A DNA stretch of 64,000 nucleotides from Pelagibacterium halotolerans B2. GTDB lineage: Bacteria; Pseudomonadota; Alphaproteobacteria; Rhizobiales; Devosiaceae. The stretch is from positions 3,309,001-3,373,000 of the forward strand of contig NC_016078.1 in NCBI RefSeq assembly GCF_000230555.1. Direction: 5' to 3'. Below the pieces are notes generated by a model, which saw nothing but the letters and a program-made list of their open reading frames with translations, did no database searches and was not told the origin of the DNA. How positions within the stretch are numbered: position 1 is the first letter of the stretch; every line of letters begins with the position of its first letter. The position numbers and the translations under genes are program-made. This document shows positions 57,528 to 64,000 of the stretch, piece by piece.

Positions 57528-57585
57528 CACCTCTCCCTTGGGGGGAGAGGTCGCCGCAAAGCGGCGGGGGAGGGGGGCTTGCCAC
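57528..57585. repeat. CTCTCCC-type palindromic repeat, copy in the glnD-murJ gap
   Basis: CACCTCTCCCTTGGGGGGAG then AGGTCGCCGCAAAGCGGCGGGGGAGGGGGG; an inner GCCGC/GCGGC hairpin and an outer CCTCTCCC/GGGAGAGG stem. Same family as 42608 and 50745. Confidence 0.8.
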
Positions 57586-57611
57586 CGGCTCAAATGTCCC
57601 CAACCCCGCCC

Positions 57612-59174
57612 ATGACCCTCTTTCGCAACACCATGAGCGTCGGCGGGCTTACCCTCCTCTCGCGCATTTTCGGCTTTATCCGCGACGCGCTGATCGCCGC
57701 CGTGCTCGGCATCGGCCCGGCCGCCGATGCCTTCCAGGCCGCCTTCCGCCTGCCCAATCTGTTCCGGCGCCTGTTTGCCGAAGGGGCGTTCAACACCGCC
57801 TTCGTGCCCATGTTTTCCGGCGCGCTGGAAACCGAAGGGGCGGACGGGGCCAAAAAGCTGGCCGGCCGCATCATGAGCTGGCTGGTCGCCGCCATTCTGA
57901 TCGTCACCATCCTCGCCGAGATTTTCATGGAACCGGTGATGATGGTGTTCGTCCCCGGCTTTGTGGGCGATCCGGAAAAATTCGAGCTCACGGTTTTCCT
58001 CTCGCGCATAATGTTCCCCTATCTCGCCTGCATGTCGCTCATGGCGGCCTATGGCGCGATATTGAACTCGCTGGGAAAATTCTTTGCCGCCGCCTTCGCC
58101 CCGGTGCTTTTGAACCTGGTCAACATCGCCGTTCTGGTGCCCCTCGCCATCTGGACGCTGGAAAACCCCGCCGATGTCGCCTTCTGGCTCGGGGTCGCCG
58201 CCATGGCCGGCGGCATCGCGCAACTGGCCCTGGTGTTCTTCACCATCCGCCGCGCCGGGTTCCTGCCCGCCATCGGCATGCCGCGCTATACCGACGAGGT
58301 GCGCCGCTTCTGGCTGCTGGCTCTCCCGGCCATCGCGGCGGGCGGCATCATCCAGATCAATGTCTTCGTGGGCACGGTCATCGCCTCCCAGGCCGATGCC
58401 GCCATCGCGATTATCGCCAACGCCGACAGGCTCTATCAGCTTCCCCTGGGCATTATCGGCATCGCCATCGGCACTGTGCTCCTGCCCGAACTCTCCCGCC
58501 ATCTGTCCTCGGGCCGCGATATCGAAGCCCGAGCGTCCCAGAGCCAGGCACTCCAGCTCTCCATGGTGCTGACCCTGCCCGCCGCCGTTGCGCTCTTTAC
58601 GCTGGCCCAGCCCATCGTGCGGGTCCTGTTCGAGCGCGGCGCATTCGATGCGGCGGCGACAGTGGCGGTATCCCACACCCTTATGGGTTTCTCGCTCGGC
58701 CTGCCGGCCTTCGTGCTGGTGCGCGTCCTCCAGCCCGGGTTCTTTTCGCGCAAGGACACAAAGACCCCGACCCTCATTGCCGGGGTGTCGCTCATCGTCA
58801 ATATCGGCGTGTCGCTCACCCTGTTCCCCCACCTCGAACACATCGGCATCGCGCTCGCCACCTCGACCTCCGCCTGGGTCAATGTCGGCCTATTGGTCCT
58901 GTTTCTGGCGCGGCGCGGCCATTTCCGGCTCGAGGGTCGCGAAGCCATGACCCTTGCCGGTACGCTCGGCGTTGCCATAACCATGGGGCTGGCGCTGTGG
59001 GCTCTGGCGCTGCTGGCCGGTTCGGTCTTCGCGCCGGGCTTTTTCTTCCCGCTTCAGGCGCTCGCCCTGCTCGCCATCTGCGCTCTGGGCGCCGGGCTTT
59101 ACTTCGCGCTGCTCCATGTCAGCGGTGTCCAGCCGCTCGGCGCGGTCCTCGCGCGCTTGCGGCGGCGGCGCTGA
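57612..59174 (+). CDS. murJ: Lipid II flippase MurJ
   Basis: 520 aa, 14 predicted membrane helices, translocates lipid II for peptidoglycan synthesis. NTMSVGGLTLLSRIFGFIRDALIAAVLG at the N-terminus, FRLPNLFRRLFAEGAFNTAFVPMF and NADRLYQLPLGIIGIAIGTVLLPELSR are typical. The start at MTLFRNTMSVGG is preferred; upstream in-frame ATGs add residues from the repeat-rich spacer. trpS follows after 67 bp. Confidence 0.95.
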   Translation: MTLFRNTMSVGGLTLLSRIFGFIRDALIAAVLGIGPAADAFQAAFRLPNLFRRLFAEGAFNTAFVPMFSGALETEGADGAKKLAGRIMSWLVAAILIVTILAEIFMEPVMMVFVPGFVGDPEKFELTVFLSRIMFPYLACMSLMAAYGAILNSLGKFFAAAFAPVLLNLVNIAVLVPLAIWTLENPADVAFWLGVAAMAGGIAQLALVFFTIRRAGFLPAIGMPRYTDEVRRFWLLALPAIAAGGIIQINVFVGTVIASQADAAIAIIANADRLYQLPLGIIGIAIGTVLLPELSRHLSSGRDIEARASQSQALQLSMVLTLPAAVALFTLAQPIVRVLFERGAFDAAATVAVSHTLMGFSLGLPAFVLVRVLQPGFFSRKDTKTPTLIAGVSLIVNIGVSLTLFPHLEHIGIALATSTSAWVNVGLLVLFLARRGHFRLEGREAMTLAGTLGVAITMGLALWALALLAGSVFAPGFFFPLQALALLAICALGAGLYFALLHVSGVQPLGAVLARLRRRR

Positions 59175-59241
59175 GGCTCTAAACCCTTGTGCTGCCCCTT
59201 TCCGGGCATGTTTCGTCAAACATTAAGGGACCTTAAGTCCA

Positions 59242-60276
59242 ATGCCTTTCACCGATCGCGTCTTTTCCGGCATCAAGCCCTCGGGCGATCTGCATCTCGG
59301 CAACTATCTCGGCGCCATCCGCCGCTTCGTGCCGCTGCAGAACGATTTCGAGTGCATCTATTGCGTCGTCGACATGCATGCGATCACCGTCTGGCAGGAT
59401 CCCGCCGACCTCAAGCGCTGGACCTATGAAATTGCCGCCGCCTATATCGCGGCCGGTGTCGATCCGACCGCCCACATCATCTTCAACCAGTCCCAGGTTG
59501 CCGAACACGCCGAACTGGCCTGGATCTTCAATTGCGTGGCGCGCATGGGCTGGATGAGCCGCATGACCCAGTTCAAGGACAAGGCGGGCAAAAATTCCGA
59601 AAACGTCTCGCTGGGCCTGTTCGCCTATCCTTCGCTGATGGCCGCGGACATCCTGCTCTATAAGGCCACTCACGTGCCCGTGGGCGACGACCAGAAACAG
59701 CATCTCGAATTGTCCCGCGACATCGCCGCCAAGTTCAACCACGACTTCGCCCCCTCGATTGCCGCCAATGGGTTCGAAGAGGCGTATTTCCCGCTGCCCG
59801 AGCCGGTCATCACCGGCCCGGCCACCCGCGTCATGAGCCTGCGCGACGGCACCAAAAAGATGAGCAAGTCCGAATCCGGTTCGGACATGGCCACCATCTA
59901 TCTGATGGACGACGCCGAAACGATCGCCAGAAAGATCAAGAAGGCCAAGTCCGACGCCGACGCCTTGCCCAGCGAGGAAAAGGGTCTGGAAAACCGCCCC
60001 GAAGCGGCCAATCTTGTCGGCATCTACGCGGCGCTTTCCGACAAATCGGTGGCCGAGGTTCTCGCCGAATATGGCGGCCAGGGGTTCGGCGCATTCAAGC
60101 CCGCCCTTGCCGATCTTGCCGTTTCGGTCCTTGCCACCCAGGCCGATGAAATGCGCCGGCTGGTCGCCGACCCGGCCCAGATCGAAACCATCCTGCGTTC
60201 GGGCGCCGACAGGGCCCGCGAGATCGCCGCGAAAACCATGCTCGAAGTCCGCGACATCGTGGGCTTTATTCGCTGA
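59242..60276 (+). CDS. trpS: Tryptophanyl-tRNA synthetase
   Basis: Class I synthetase, 344 aa. HIGH-type motif [13 protein letters not shown] near residue 13 and KMSKS-type [12 protein letters not shown] near residue 205. [39 protein letters not shown] is the tryptophan/ATP core. No leader peptide or T-box is visible upstream. Confidence 0.97.
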   Translation: MPFTDRVFSGIKPSGDLHLGNYLGAIRRFVPLQNDFECIYCVVDMHAITVWQDPADLKRWTYEIAAAYIAAGVDPTAHIIFNQSQVAEHAELAWIFNCVARMGWMSRMTQFKDKAGKNSENVSLGLFAYPSLMAADILLYKATHVPVGDDQKQHLELSRDIAAKFNHDFAPSIAANGFEEAYFPLPEPVITGPATRVMSLRDGTKKMSKSESGSDMATIYLMDDAETIARKIKKAKSDADALPSEEKGLENRPEAANLVGIYAALSDKSVAEVLAEYGGQGFGAFKPALADLAVSVLATQADEMRRLVADPAQIETILRSGADRAREIAAKTMLEVRDIVGFIR

Positions 60277-60364
60277 CCACAATTGGACTGCATGCTGCCA
60301 CTTGCGCGCCCCTCGCGCGCTGTGGCAGCATCGCCCTCCGTAAATCAGCTCCGGACAAAAGCGC

Positions 60365-60859
60365 TTGCCCGACACCCAGGACCGTTACGACGACGAATAC
60401 AAACGCAAGTTTCTGGTCGTCGTGGACGAAAGCCCCGAATGCGCCAAGGCGGTCACCTTTGCCGCCCTGCGCGTACGCCGTACCGGCGGAACCGTGGTCT
60501 TGCTCTCGATCATCGAGCCCGACAATTTCCAGCACTGGCTGGGCGTCGAGGAAGTGATGCGGGCCGAGGCCTACGAAAATCTTGAAGCCCTTCAGGCCCG
60601 TCACGCCGCCAACATCGCCGCCTTCGGCTCGATCGCCGTCGAGCGGGTGATTCGCGAGGGCAAGAAGACCGACGCCGTCGAGGCCCAGATCGCCGAAGAC
60701 CCCGCCGTCGCCATTCTGGTGCTCGCCGCCGCCGATTCCTCGGAAGGCCCCGGCCCCCTCGTCGCCTCCATCGCGGCGCGCGGCGCCAACGCATTTCGCG
60801 TGCCGGTCACCGTGGTCCCGGGCACGATTTCGGACGCCGATCTCGCCGCATTGTGCTGA
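60365..60859 (+). CDS. Universal stress protein (UspA family)
   Basis: 164 aa. KFLVVVDESPECAKAVTFAALRVRRTGGTVVLLSIIEP is the Usp N-terminal half and EDPAVAILVLAAADSSEGPGPLVASIA the C-terminal region; the usual ATP-binding G-x2-G-x9-G-S/T is only partly kept (SSEGPGPLV). TTG start at 60365 with CGGA-like site upstream. It commonly sits between trpS and nfu in rhizobia. Confidence 0.87.
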   Translation: MPDTQDRYDDEYKRKFLVVVDESPECAKAVTFAALRVRRTGGTVVLLSIIEPDNFQHWLGVEEVMRAEAYENLEALQARHAANIAAFGSIAVERVIREGKKTDAVEAQIAEDPAVAILVLAAADSSEGPGPLVASIAARGANAFRVPVTVVPGTISDADLAALC

Positions 60860-60904
60860 ATGGGGGTCATGCCCGCTGGGTGTAGCGGCCTGATCCCGGC
60901 CCTG

Positions 60905-61035
60905 GACCCAGCCCCGTCAAACCCACCCGCTGTCACCCCGGCCTTGAGCCGGGGTCCAGTACCCTCCGAACCGGACAAAGAACCTTGACCCTGCCGGTTG
61001 CTGGATCGCGGGTCTTCGCCCGGGATGACGATGGT
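60905..61035. repeat. GTCACCCCGG-type palindromic repeat in the usp-nfu gap
   Basis: CTGTCACCCCGGCCTTGAGC and CGGGGTCCAGT, then further on TGGATCGCGGGTCTTCGCCC and GGGATGAC. The halves resemble an inverted pair of the GTCATCCCGG...GGGTCCAG element seen near 37790 and 63565. The 291-bp gap has no supported gene. Confidence 0.7.
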
Positions 61036-61150
61036 GGAAGATGCCACCCCCGCGCCGCCGCACCCTCCCCAGCCCCTTGCATTTGTCCGCAAAAGGATTA
61101 TCTTCCAATCCAACTTGGAATAATTCTAAAGAGCCTCGAGAGGCGGAAAA

Positions 61151-61717
61151 ATGTTCATTCAGACCGAAGTGACCCCCAATCCGGCAACGCTCAAATTCCT
61201 CCCCGGCCGCGACGTCCTGCCCGGCGAACCGCGCGATTTCCGCGACGCCGATATGGCCCGGATGTCCCCGCTTGCTTCGGCGCTGTTTTCGGTCGATGGC
61301 GTTTCGGGCGTGTTCCTGGGCTCCGATTTCGTATCGGTCACCAAGGACGAACCCATTGATTGGGCGCACATAAAGCCCGCCATTCTCGGCGCCGTCATGG
61401 AACATTTCATGAGCGGCAAGCCCATCCTCGCCGAAGGCGCCGCCGCCGAGCCTGCCGATACGGGCGATGAATTTTTCGACGATGACGACGCCGAAACCGT
61501 CGAAGTCATCAAGGAACTCCTTGCCACCCGTGTCCGCCCGGCCGTCGCCATGGACGGTGGCGATATCACCTTCAAGGGCTATAAGGAAGGCACGGTCTTC
61601 CTGCACATGCAGGGCGCCTGTTCGGGTTGCCCGTCATCGACGGCAACGCTCAAATCAGGCATCGAAAACCTGCTCCGCCACTTCGTTCCCGGCGTCGAAC
61701 AGGTCCAGCAGATTTAG
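61151..61717 (+). CDS. NfuA-type Fe-S scaffold/carrier protein
   Basis: 188 aa: N-terminal Nfu domain (MFIQTEVTPNPATLKFLPGRDV ... PLASALFSVDGVSGVFLGSDFVSVTKD) and C-terminal NifU-like domain with the cluster motif C-x-x-C (GACSGCPSSTATLKSGIENLLRHFVPGV). It delivers 4Fe-4S clusters. AGAGGCGG lies upstream. Its TAG stop starts a palindromic repeat element. Confidence 0.94.
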   Translation: MFIQTEVTPNPATLKFLPGRDVLPGEPRDFRDADMARMSPLASALFSVDGVSGVFLGSDFVSVTKDEPIDWAHIKPAILGAVMEHFMSGKPILAEGAAAEPADTGDEFFDDDDAETVEVIKELLATRVRPAVAMDGGDITFKGYKEGTVFLHMQGACSGCPSSTATLKSGIENLLRHFVPGVEQVQQI

Positions 61718-61770
61718 GAGAGCGGACAGAAAAAGTTGCAGACTTTTTCGGTTCGATCCACACGACCACT
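61715..61770 (+). repeat. Intergenic palindromic repeat, family A copy 3
   Basis: Begins with the nfu stop TAG, GAGAGCGGACAG, inner hairpin AAAAAGTTGCAGACTTTTT, CGGTTCG, then ATCCACACGACC. The outer arm is more diverged than in copies 1 and 2. The inner hairpin core is identical to copy 2. Confidence 0.8.
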
Positions 61771-61830
61771 AAAGTCGCCAAGCAGTTAGGCCTCACGCCT
61801 TAGAAGGGCTGCAACGCAGCCAACACAAAA

Positions 61831-61863
61831 ACCCCGCAAGCCCAAACAGCTTGCGGGGTTTTT
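61831..61863 (+). terminator. Intrinsic terminator after nfu
   Basis: ACCCCGCAAG, CCCAAACAG loop, CTTGCGGGGT then TTTTT. A 10-bp stem and T-run, ~110 bp after nfu and 24 bp before tsaB. Preceding A-run makes it partly bidirectional. Confidence 0.88.
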
Positions 61864-61886
61864 CGTTTCGGCCTATCGAAATCGCC

Positions 61887-62483
61887 ATGAGCACGCCCGT
61901 CACCCTTGCCATCGATACAGCCCGCGAACGCCTGCAACTGGCGCTTGTCTTGCCCGACGGCAGCGTCGAGAGCGAAATCCGCGACGTTGCCAAGGGTCAC
62001 GCCGAGATTATTTTCGCGGCCATCCAAACGCTGCTCGACCGCTGCGGGCTGACCTATCAATCGCTCAACCGCGTCGCCGTCACCACCGGCCCGGGCTCGT
62101 TCACCGGTCTGCGCATCGGGCTTTCCACGGCCCGCGGGCTCGGTTTGGCGCTCGACATCCCGGTCATCGGCATCCCTTCGCTGCTCGCCCTTTCGCTCTC
62201 GCACGAGGGGCCAAGCGAATTGATCGTCGATGCCAGGCGCGGCGAAGCCTACCGCCAGAGCTTTTCGGGGCCGGGAAAGCCGCGCGACAAGGCAGACCTC
62301 GTCGATCTCAAACAGATCCTCCAGATCGCCGCCCGCACAACGCCGGACGATCCGATGATCGATATCGCCCTCATGGCGGCCTTTGCCTCAAGGGCACGCC
62401 CCAAAGCGTTTCCGCCCGATCCCACCTATATCCGCGCCGCCGACGCCAAGCCCCAGCTCGGGTTCGGGGTGGCGCGAAAATGA
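61887..62483 (+). CDS. tsaB: tRNA threonylcarbamoyladenosine synthesis protein TsaB
   Basis: 198 aa ASKHA-fold partner of TsaD in t6A37 formation. LAIDTARERLQLALVLPDGSVE at the N-terminus, VTTGPGSFTGLRIGLSTARGLGLALDIPVIGIPSLLALSL and ELIVDARRGEAYRQ are family hallmarks. The start at MSTPVTL is chosen over an earlier in-frame ATG that lies within the terminator. It is coupled to rimI by ATGA. Confidence 0.93.
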   Translation: MSTPVTLAIDTARERLQLALVLPDGSVESEIRDVAKGHAEIIFAAIQTLLDRCGLTYQSLNRVAVTTGPGSFTGLRIGLSTARGLGLALDIPVIGIPSLLALSLSHEGPSELIVDARRGEAYRQSFSGPGKPRDKADLVDLKQILQIAARTTPDDPMIDIALMAAFASRARPKAFPPDPTYIRAADAKPQLGFGVARK

Positions 62484-62959
62484 ATTTCTGGACGGCCCCC
62501 AACGGCCTGCATATCGCGCGCGGCGAAACCCGCGATGCGTCCGCGCTCGCAAAACTGCACGCCCAGGGCTTTTATCGCGGCTGGCCCACGTCCGATTTCG
62601 CAGCCTATCTCGCCGATCCCAAAACGACCCCCGCCTATGTCGCAACCGACGCCAAGCGCATAATTTCCGGTTTTGCCATGCTGCGCATTGCCGGCGATGA
62701 AGCCGAATTGCTCACCATCGCGGTGGACCCCAGAAGACGCAGCCATGGGCTGGGCCGCGCGCTGCTGAACGCAGCCTTTGCCGATCTCGCCATGAGTCCG
62801 GTCAGAACCCTCTTTCTCGAGGTCGATGAAACCAACGCGCCTGCCATCGCGCTTTACCGCCGCTTCGGCTTTATCGATATCGGCACACGCAAGGGCTATT
62901 ACCCAAAGCCCGACGGCAGCATCGCCACCGCCCTTGTCATGGCTGCGCCGATCGGCTAA
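62480..62959 (+). CDS. rimI: Ribosomal-protein-alanine N-acetyltransferase (RimI-like)
   Basis: 159 aa GNAT protein. SGFAMLRIAGDEAELLTIAVDPRRRSHGLGRALLNAAF is the acetyl-CoA loop, VDETNAPAIALYRRFGFIDIGTRKGYY the C-terminal RimI pattern. The tsaB-rimI-fur order is conserved in rhizobia. Substrate ribosomal protein S18 is inferred from E. coli. Confidence 0.9.
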   Translation: MNFWTAPNGLHIARGETRDASALAKLHAQGFYRGWPTSDFAAYLADPKTTPAYVATDAKRIISGFAMLRIAGDEAELLTIAVDPRRRSHGLGRALLNAAFADLAMSPVRTLFLEVDETNAPAIALYRRFGFIDIGTRKGYYPKPDGSIATALVMAAPIG

Positions 62960-62995
62960 CCCGATCACCTATCGGCACAGATGCGCGAGGCGGGC

Positions 62996-63433
62996 ATGGG
63001 CAACGAGCCTTTCACCGAAGCAACGCTTGAAGAGCAATGCGTGACGCGCAACATGCGCATGACCGACCAGCGCCGGGTCATCGCCCGTGTCCTCGAAGCG
63101 GCCACCGATCACCCCGACGTTGAAGAGCTTTATCGCCGCGCTTCGGCCATCGATCCGCGTATTTCGCTATCCACCGTCTATCGCACGGTCAATCTGTTCG
63201 AGGAAGCCGGGCTGGTCACCAAGCACGATTTCAAGGACGGCCGCGCCCGTTTCGAGCAGATCCCCGACGAGCACCACGATCACCTTATCGATATCCGCTC
63301 GGGCAAGGTCATCGAATTCCGCAACGAGGAGATCGAGGCCATCCAGGAGGTGATCGCCAAAAAGCTCGGCTACAAGCTCGTCGATCACCGCCTCGAACTC
63401 TATGCCATCCCCTTGAAAGACAAGGACGGCTAG
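62996..63433 (+). CDS. fur: Fur-family metal-responsive regulator (Fur/Mur)
   Basis: 145 aa. Winged helix (RMTDQRRVIARVLEAATDHPDVEELYRRASAIDPRISLSTVYRTVNLFEEAGLV) and dimer/metal domain (HDFKDGRARFEQIPDEHHDHLIDIRSGKVIEFRNEEIE) with the HHDH metal site. No C-terminal Cys pairs are seen, as in alphaproteobacterial forms, which often respond to Mn (Mur). GAGGCGG is five bases before the chosen ATG; an ATG five codons upstream is also possible. Confidence 0.9.
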   Translation: MGNEPFTEATLEEQCVTRNMRMTDQRRVIARVLEAATDHPDVEELYRRASAIDPRISLSTVYRTVNLFEEAGLVTKHDFKDGRARFEQIPDEHHDHLIDIRSGKVIEFRNEEIEAIQEVIAKKLGYKLVDHRLELYAIPLKDKDG

Positions 63434-63455
63434 GCATTCTGGTGCTCCGGCCATT

Positions 63456-63558
63456 AGAGCGCGTCCAGCAAAAGTGGAACCGGTTTTGCGGTTCGGACGC
63501 GCGACGAAACAACAACTTAGAGGATTTTCGCGACTCGAAGAAAAGCGGAAATGCTCTA
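63456..63558 (+). repeat. Intergenic palindromic repeat, family B copy 2
   Basis: AGAGCGCGTCCAGCAAAAGT, GGAACCGGTTTTGCGGTTCG, GACGCGCGACG, then an AGAGGATTTTCGCG segment and closing GCTCTAG. The stem GCGCGTCC/GGACGCGC is perfect here. Copy 1 is at 37661. Confidence 0.85.
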
Positions 63559-63564
63559 GCCATT

Positions 63565-63668
63565 GCTCCAGCCGCTTCCCCGGCAAAAGCCGGGGCCCAG
63601 CAGCGTCTCCCCGCATGCTGTTGTTGGTGGCAGGCGCTCATGGACCCCGGCTTTCGCCGGGGCAGCGA
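63565..63668. repeat. CCCCGGC...GCCGGGG palindromic repeat before plsC
   Basis: TTCCCCGGCAAAAGCCGGGG with CCCAGC, then TGGACCCCGGCTTTCGCCGG and GGCAGCG: an inverted pair of the same unit flanking a central AGCAGCGTCTCCCCGCATGC segment. The 286-bp fur-plsC gap otherwise shows no gene. Confidence 0.78.
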
Positions 63669-63719
63669 GCTGGGTTTCTGGCGCGTTCTGTCAAAAACCC
63701 GGACGGTCCGGCCGCCAAC

Positions 63720-64000
63720 ATGACGCTGCGCATCGTGTTCCTCGCATTCATCGTCCTGCCCTTCACTCTTTTTGGCTTGCCCGTCCAGCTTTCGATCGTC
63801 GCCTTGCGTCTCCCCTTCTGGCAGGTCCTGCCCGCAATCTTTTTCAAGCTGGTTGCCTTCGGTCTCGGCCTTCGCGTGTCGCTGGCCGGCCAACCTTTGG
63901 CGAAAGGCCCCGTCCTTATTGTCGCCAACCATATCGGCTGGCTCGATATCGTTGCCGTGGCCAGCAAGCTGCCCGTAAGCTTCGTCGCCAAATCCGAAGT
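63720..64000 (+). CDS. PlsC-type 1-acyl-sn-glycerol-3-phosphate acyltransferase, truncated by window edge
   Basis: First ~93 codons. N-terminal membrane segments (IVFLAFIVLPFTLFGLPVQLSIVAL and VLPAIFFKLVAFGLGLRV) and the catalytic H-x4-D motif in VANHIGWLDIVAVASKLPVSFVAKSE. In rhizobia a fur-linked gene of this family is OlsA, the second ornithine-lipid acyltransferase, which would pair with olsB 12 kb upstream; PlsC for phosphatidic acid is the alternative. Confidence 0.85.
   Translation, partial: MTLRIVFLAFIVLPFTLFGLPVQLSIVALRLPFWQVLPAIFFKLVAFGLGLRVSLAGQPLAKGPVLIVANHIGWLDIVAVASKLPVSFVAKSE

Noticed and set aside
63442..63723. 93-codon plus-strand frame before plsC
   Set aside because: It consists of family B and CCCCGGC repeat sequence translated in one frame.
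1..64000. tRNA, rRNA, riboswitch and transposase search by eye
   Set aside because: No convincing cloverleaf, conserved riboswitch core or transposase motif was seen; a covariance-model scan would be needed to exclude small RNAs.

Overview
The window is a dense, high-GC stretch of an alphaproteobacterial chromosome. Gene content and order fit the Hyphomicrobiales (Rhizobiales): maf-aroE-coaE-dnaQ/secB-fxsA-timA-smr, hslV-GNAT-hslU divergent from hisB-DUF2628-hisHA-hisF-hisE-coaA, dnaKJ and grpE-hrcA next to rph, rsmI-yraN-gshB, and mutS-glnD-murJ-trpS-nfu-tsaB-rimI-fur. A Devosiaceae-like member is my guess, not a demonstration. From memory, these blocks lie close to the replication origin in relatives such as Agrobacterium, so this is probably origin-proximal core chromosome. 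I see no prophage, transposase, CRISPR array, rRNA or tRNA.

Layout. 0-6.5 kb: the maf-to-dnaQ run, secB/fxsA on the minus strand, then timA, Smr and XRE genes and a two-gene exported/membrane pair (DUF6152/DUF6644). 6.5-14 kb: hslVU and the his operon, which carries a duplicated hisF start, then coaA. 14-21 kb: adenosine kinase, nth, an Ada-type methyltransferase, an AI-2E-family exporter, gpmA, dapB, pyrF. 21-29 kb: the heat-shock cluster dnaJ, dnaK, grpE, hrcA divergent from rph-rdgB-hemW, with three sigma-32-like promoters. 29-39 kb: an LpoA-like lipoprotein, rsmI-yraN-gshB, marC, a GH25 lipoprotein, an orphan receiver protein, comM, a GNAT, a DinB-fold protein, prfC. 39-51 kb is the most accessory part: an MFS exporter, aceA with a broken small gene and an XRE/IrrE-type regulator, an Ohr/OsmC protein, and a xylose/xyloside operon (GH43, xylA, xylB) under a LacI-type regulator whose two operators can be read. 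51-64 kb: olsB, mutS, glnD, murJ, trpS, a Usp protein, nfu, tsaB, rimI, fur and the start of a plsC gene.

Most unusual observations. (1) Six copies of a parS-like motif (GATTCACGTGAA plus RC), all carrying the same one-sided change that creates a GANTC (CcrM-type) site. Two form a 15-bp inverted repeat and two more sit inside hairpins. (2) A 48-bp diverged duplicate of the hisF start that forms a 37-codon ORF coupled by ATGA overlaps at both ends. (3) A 73-codon gene upstream of aceA that reads through only if one G is removed from a G5 run. (4) The DUF6152/DUF6644 pair, whose exported member should mature to an N-terminal His-His, raising a copper-handling hypothesis. (5) Palindromic repeats that begin at stop codons of upstream genes. 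I did not find a clearly new multi-gene system; most of the window is conserved housekeeping sequence.
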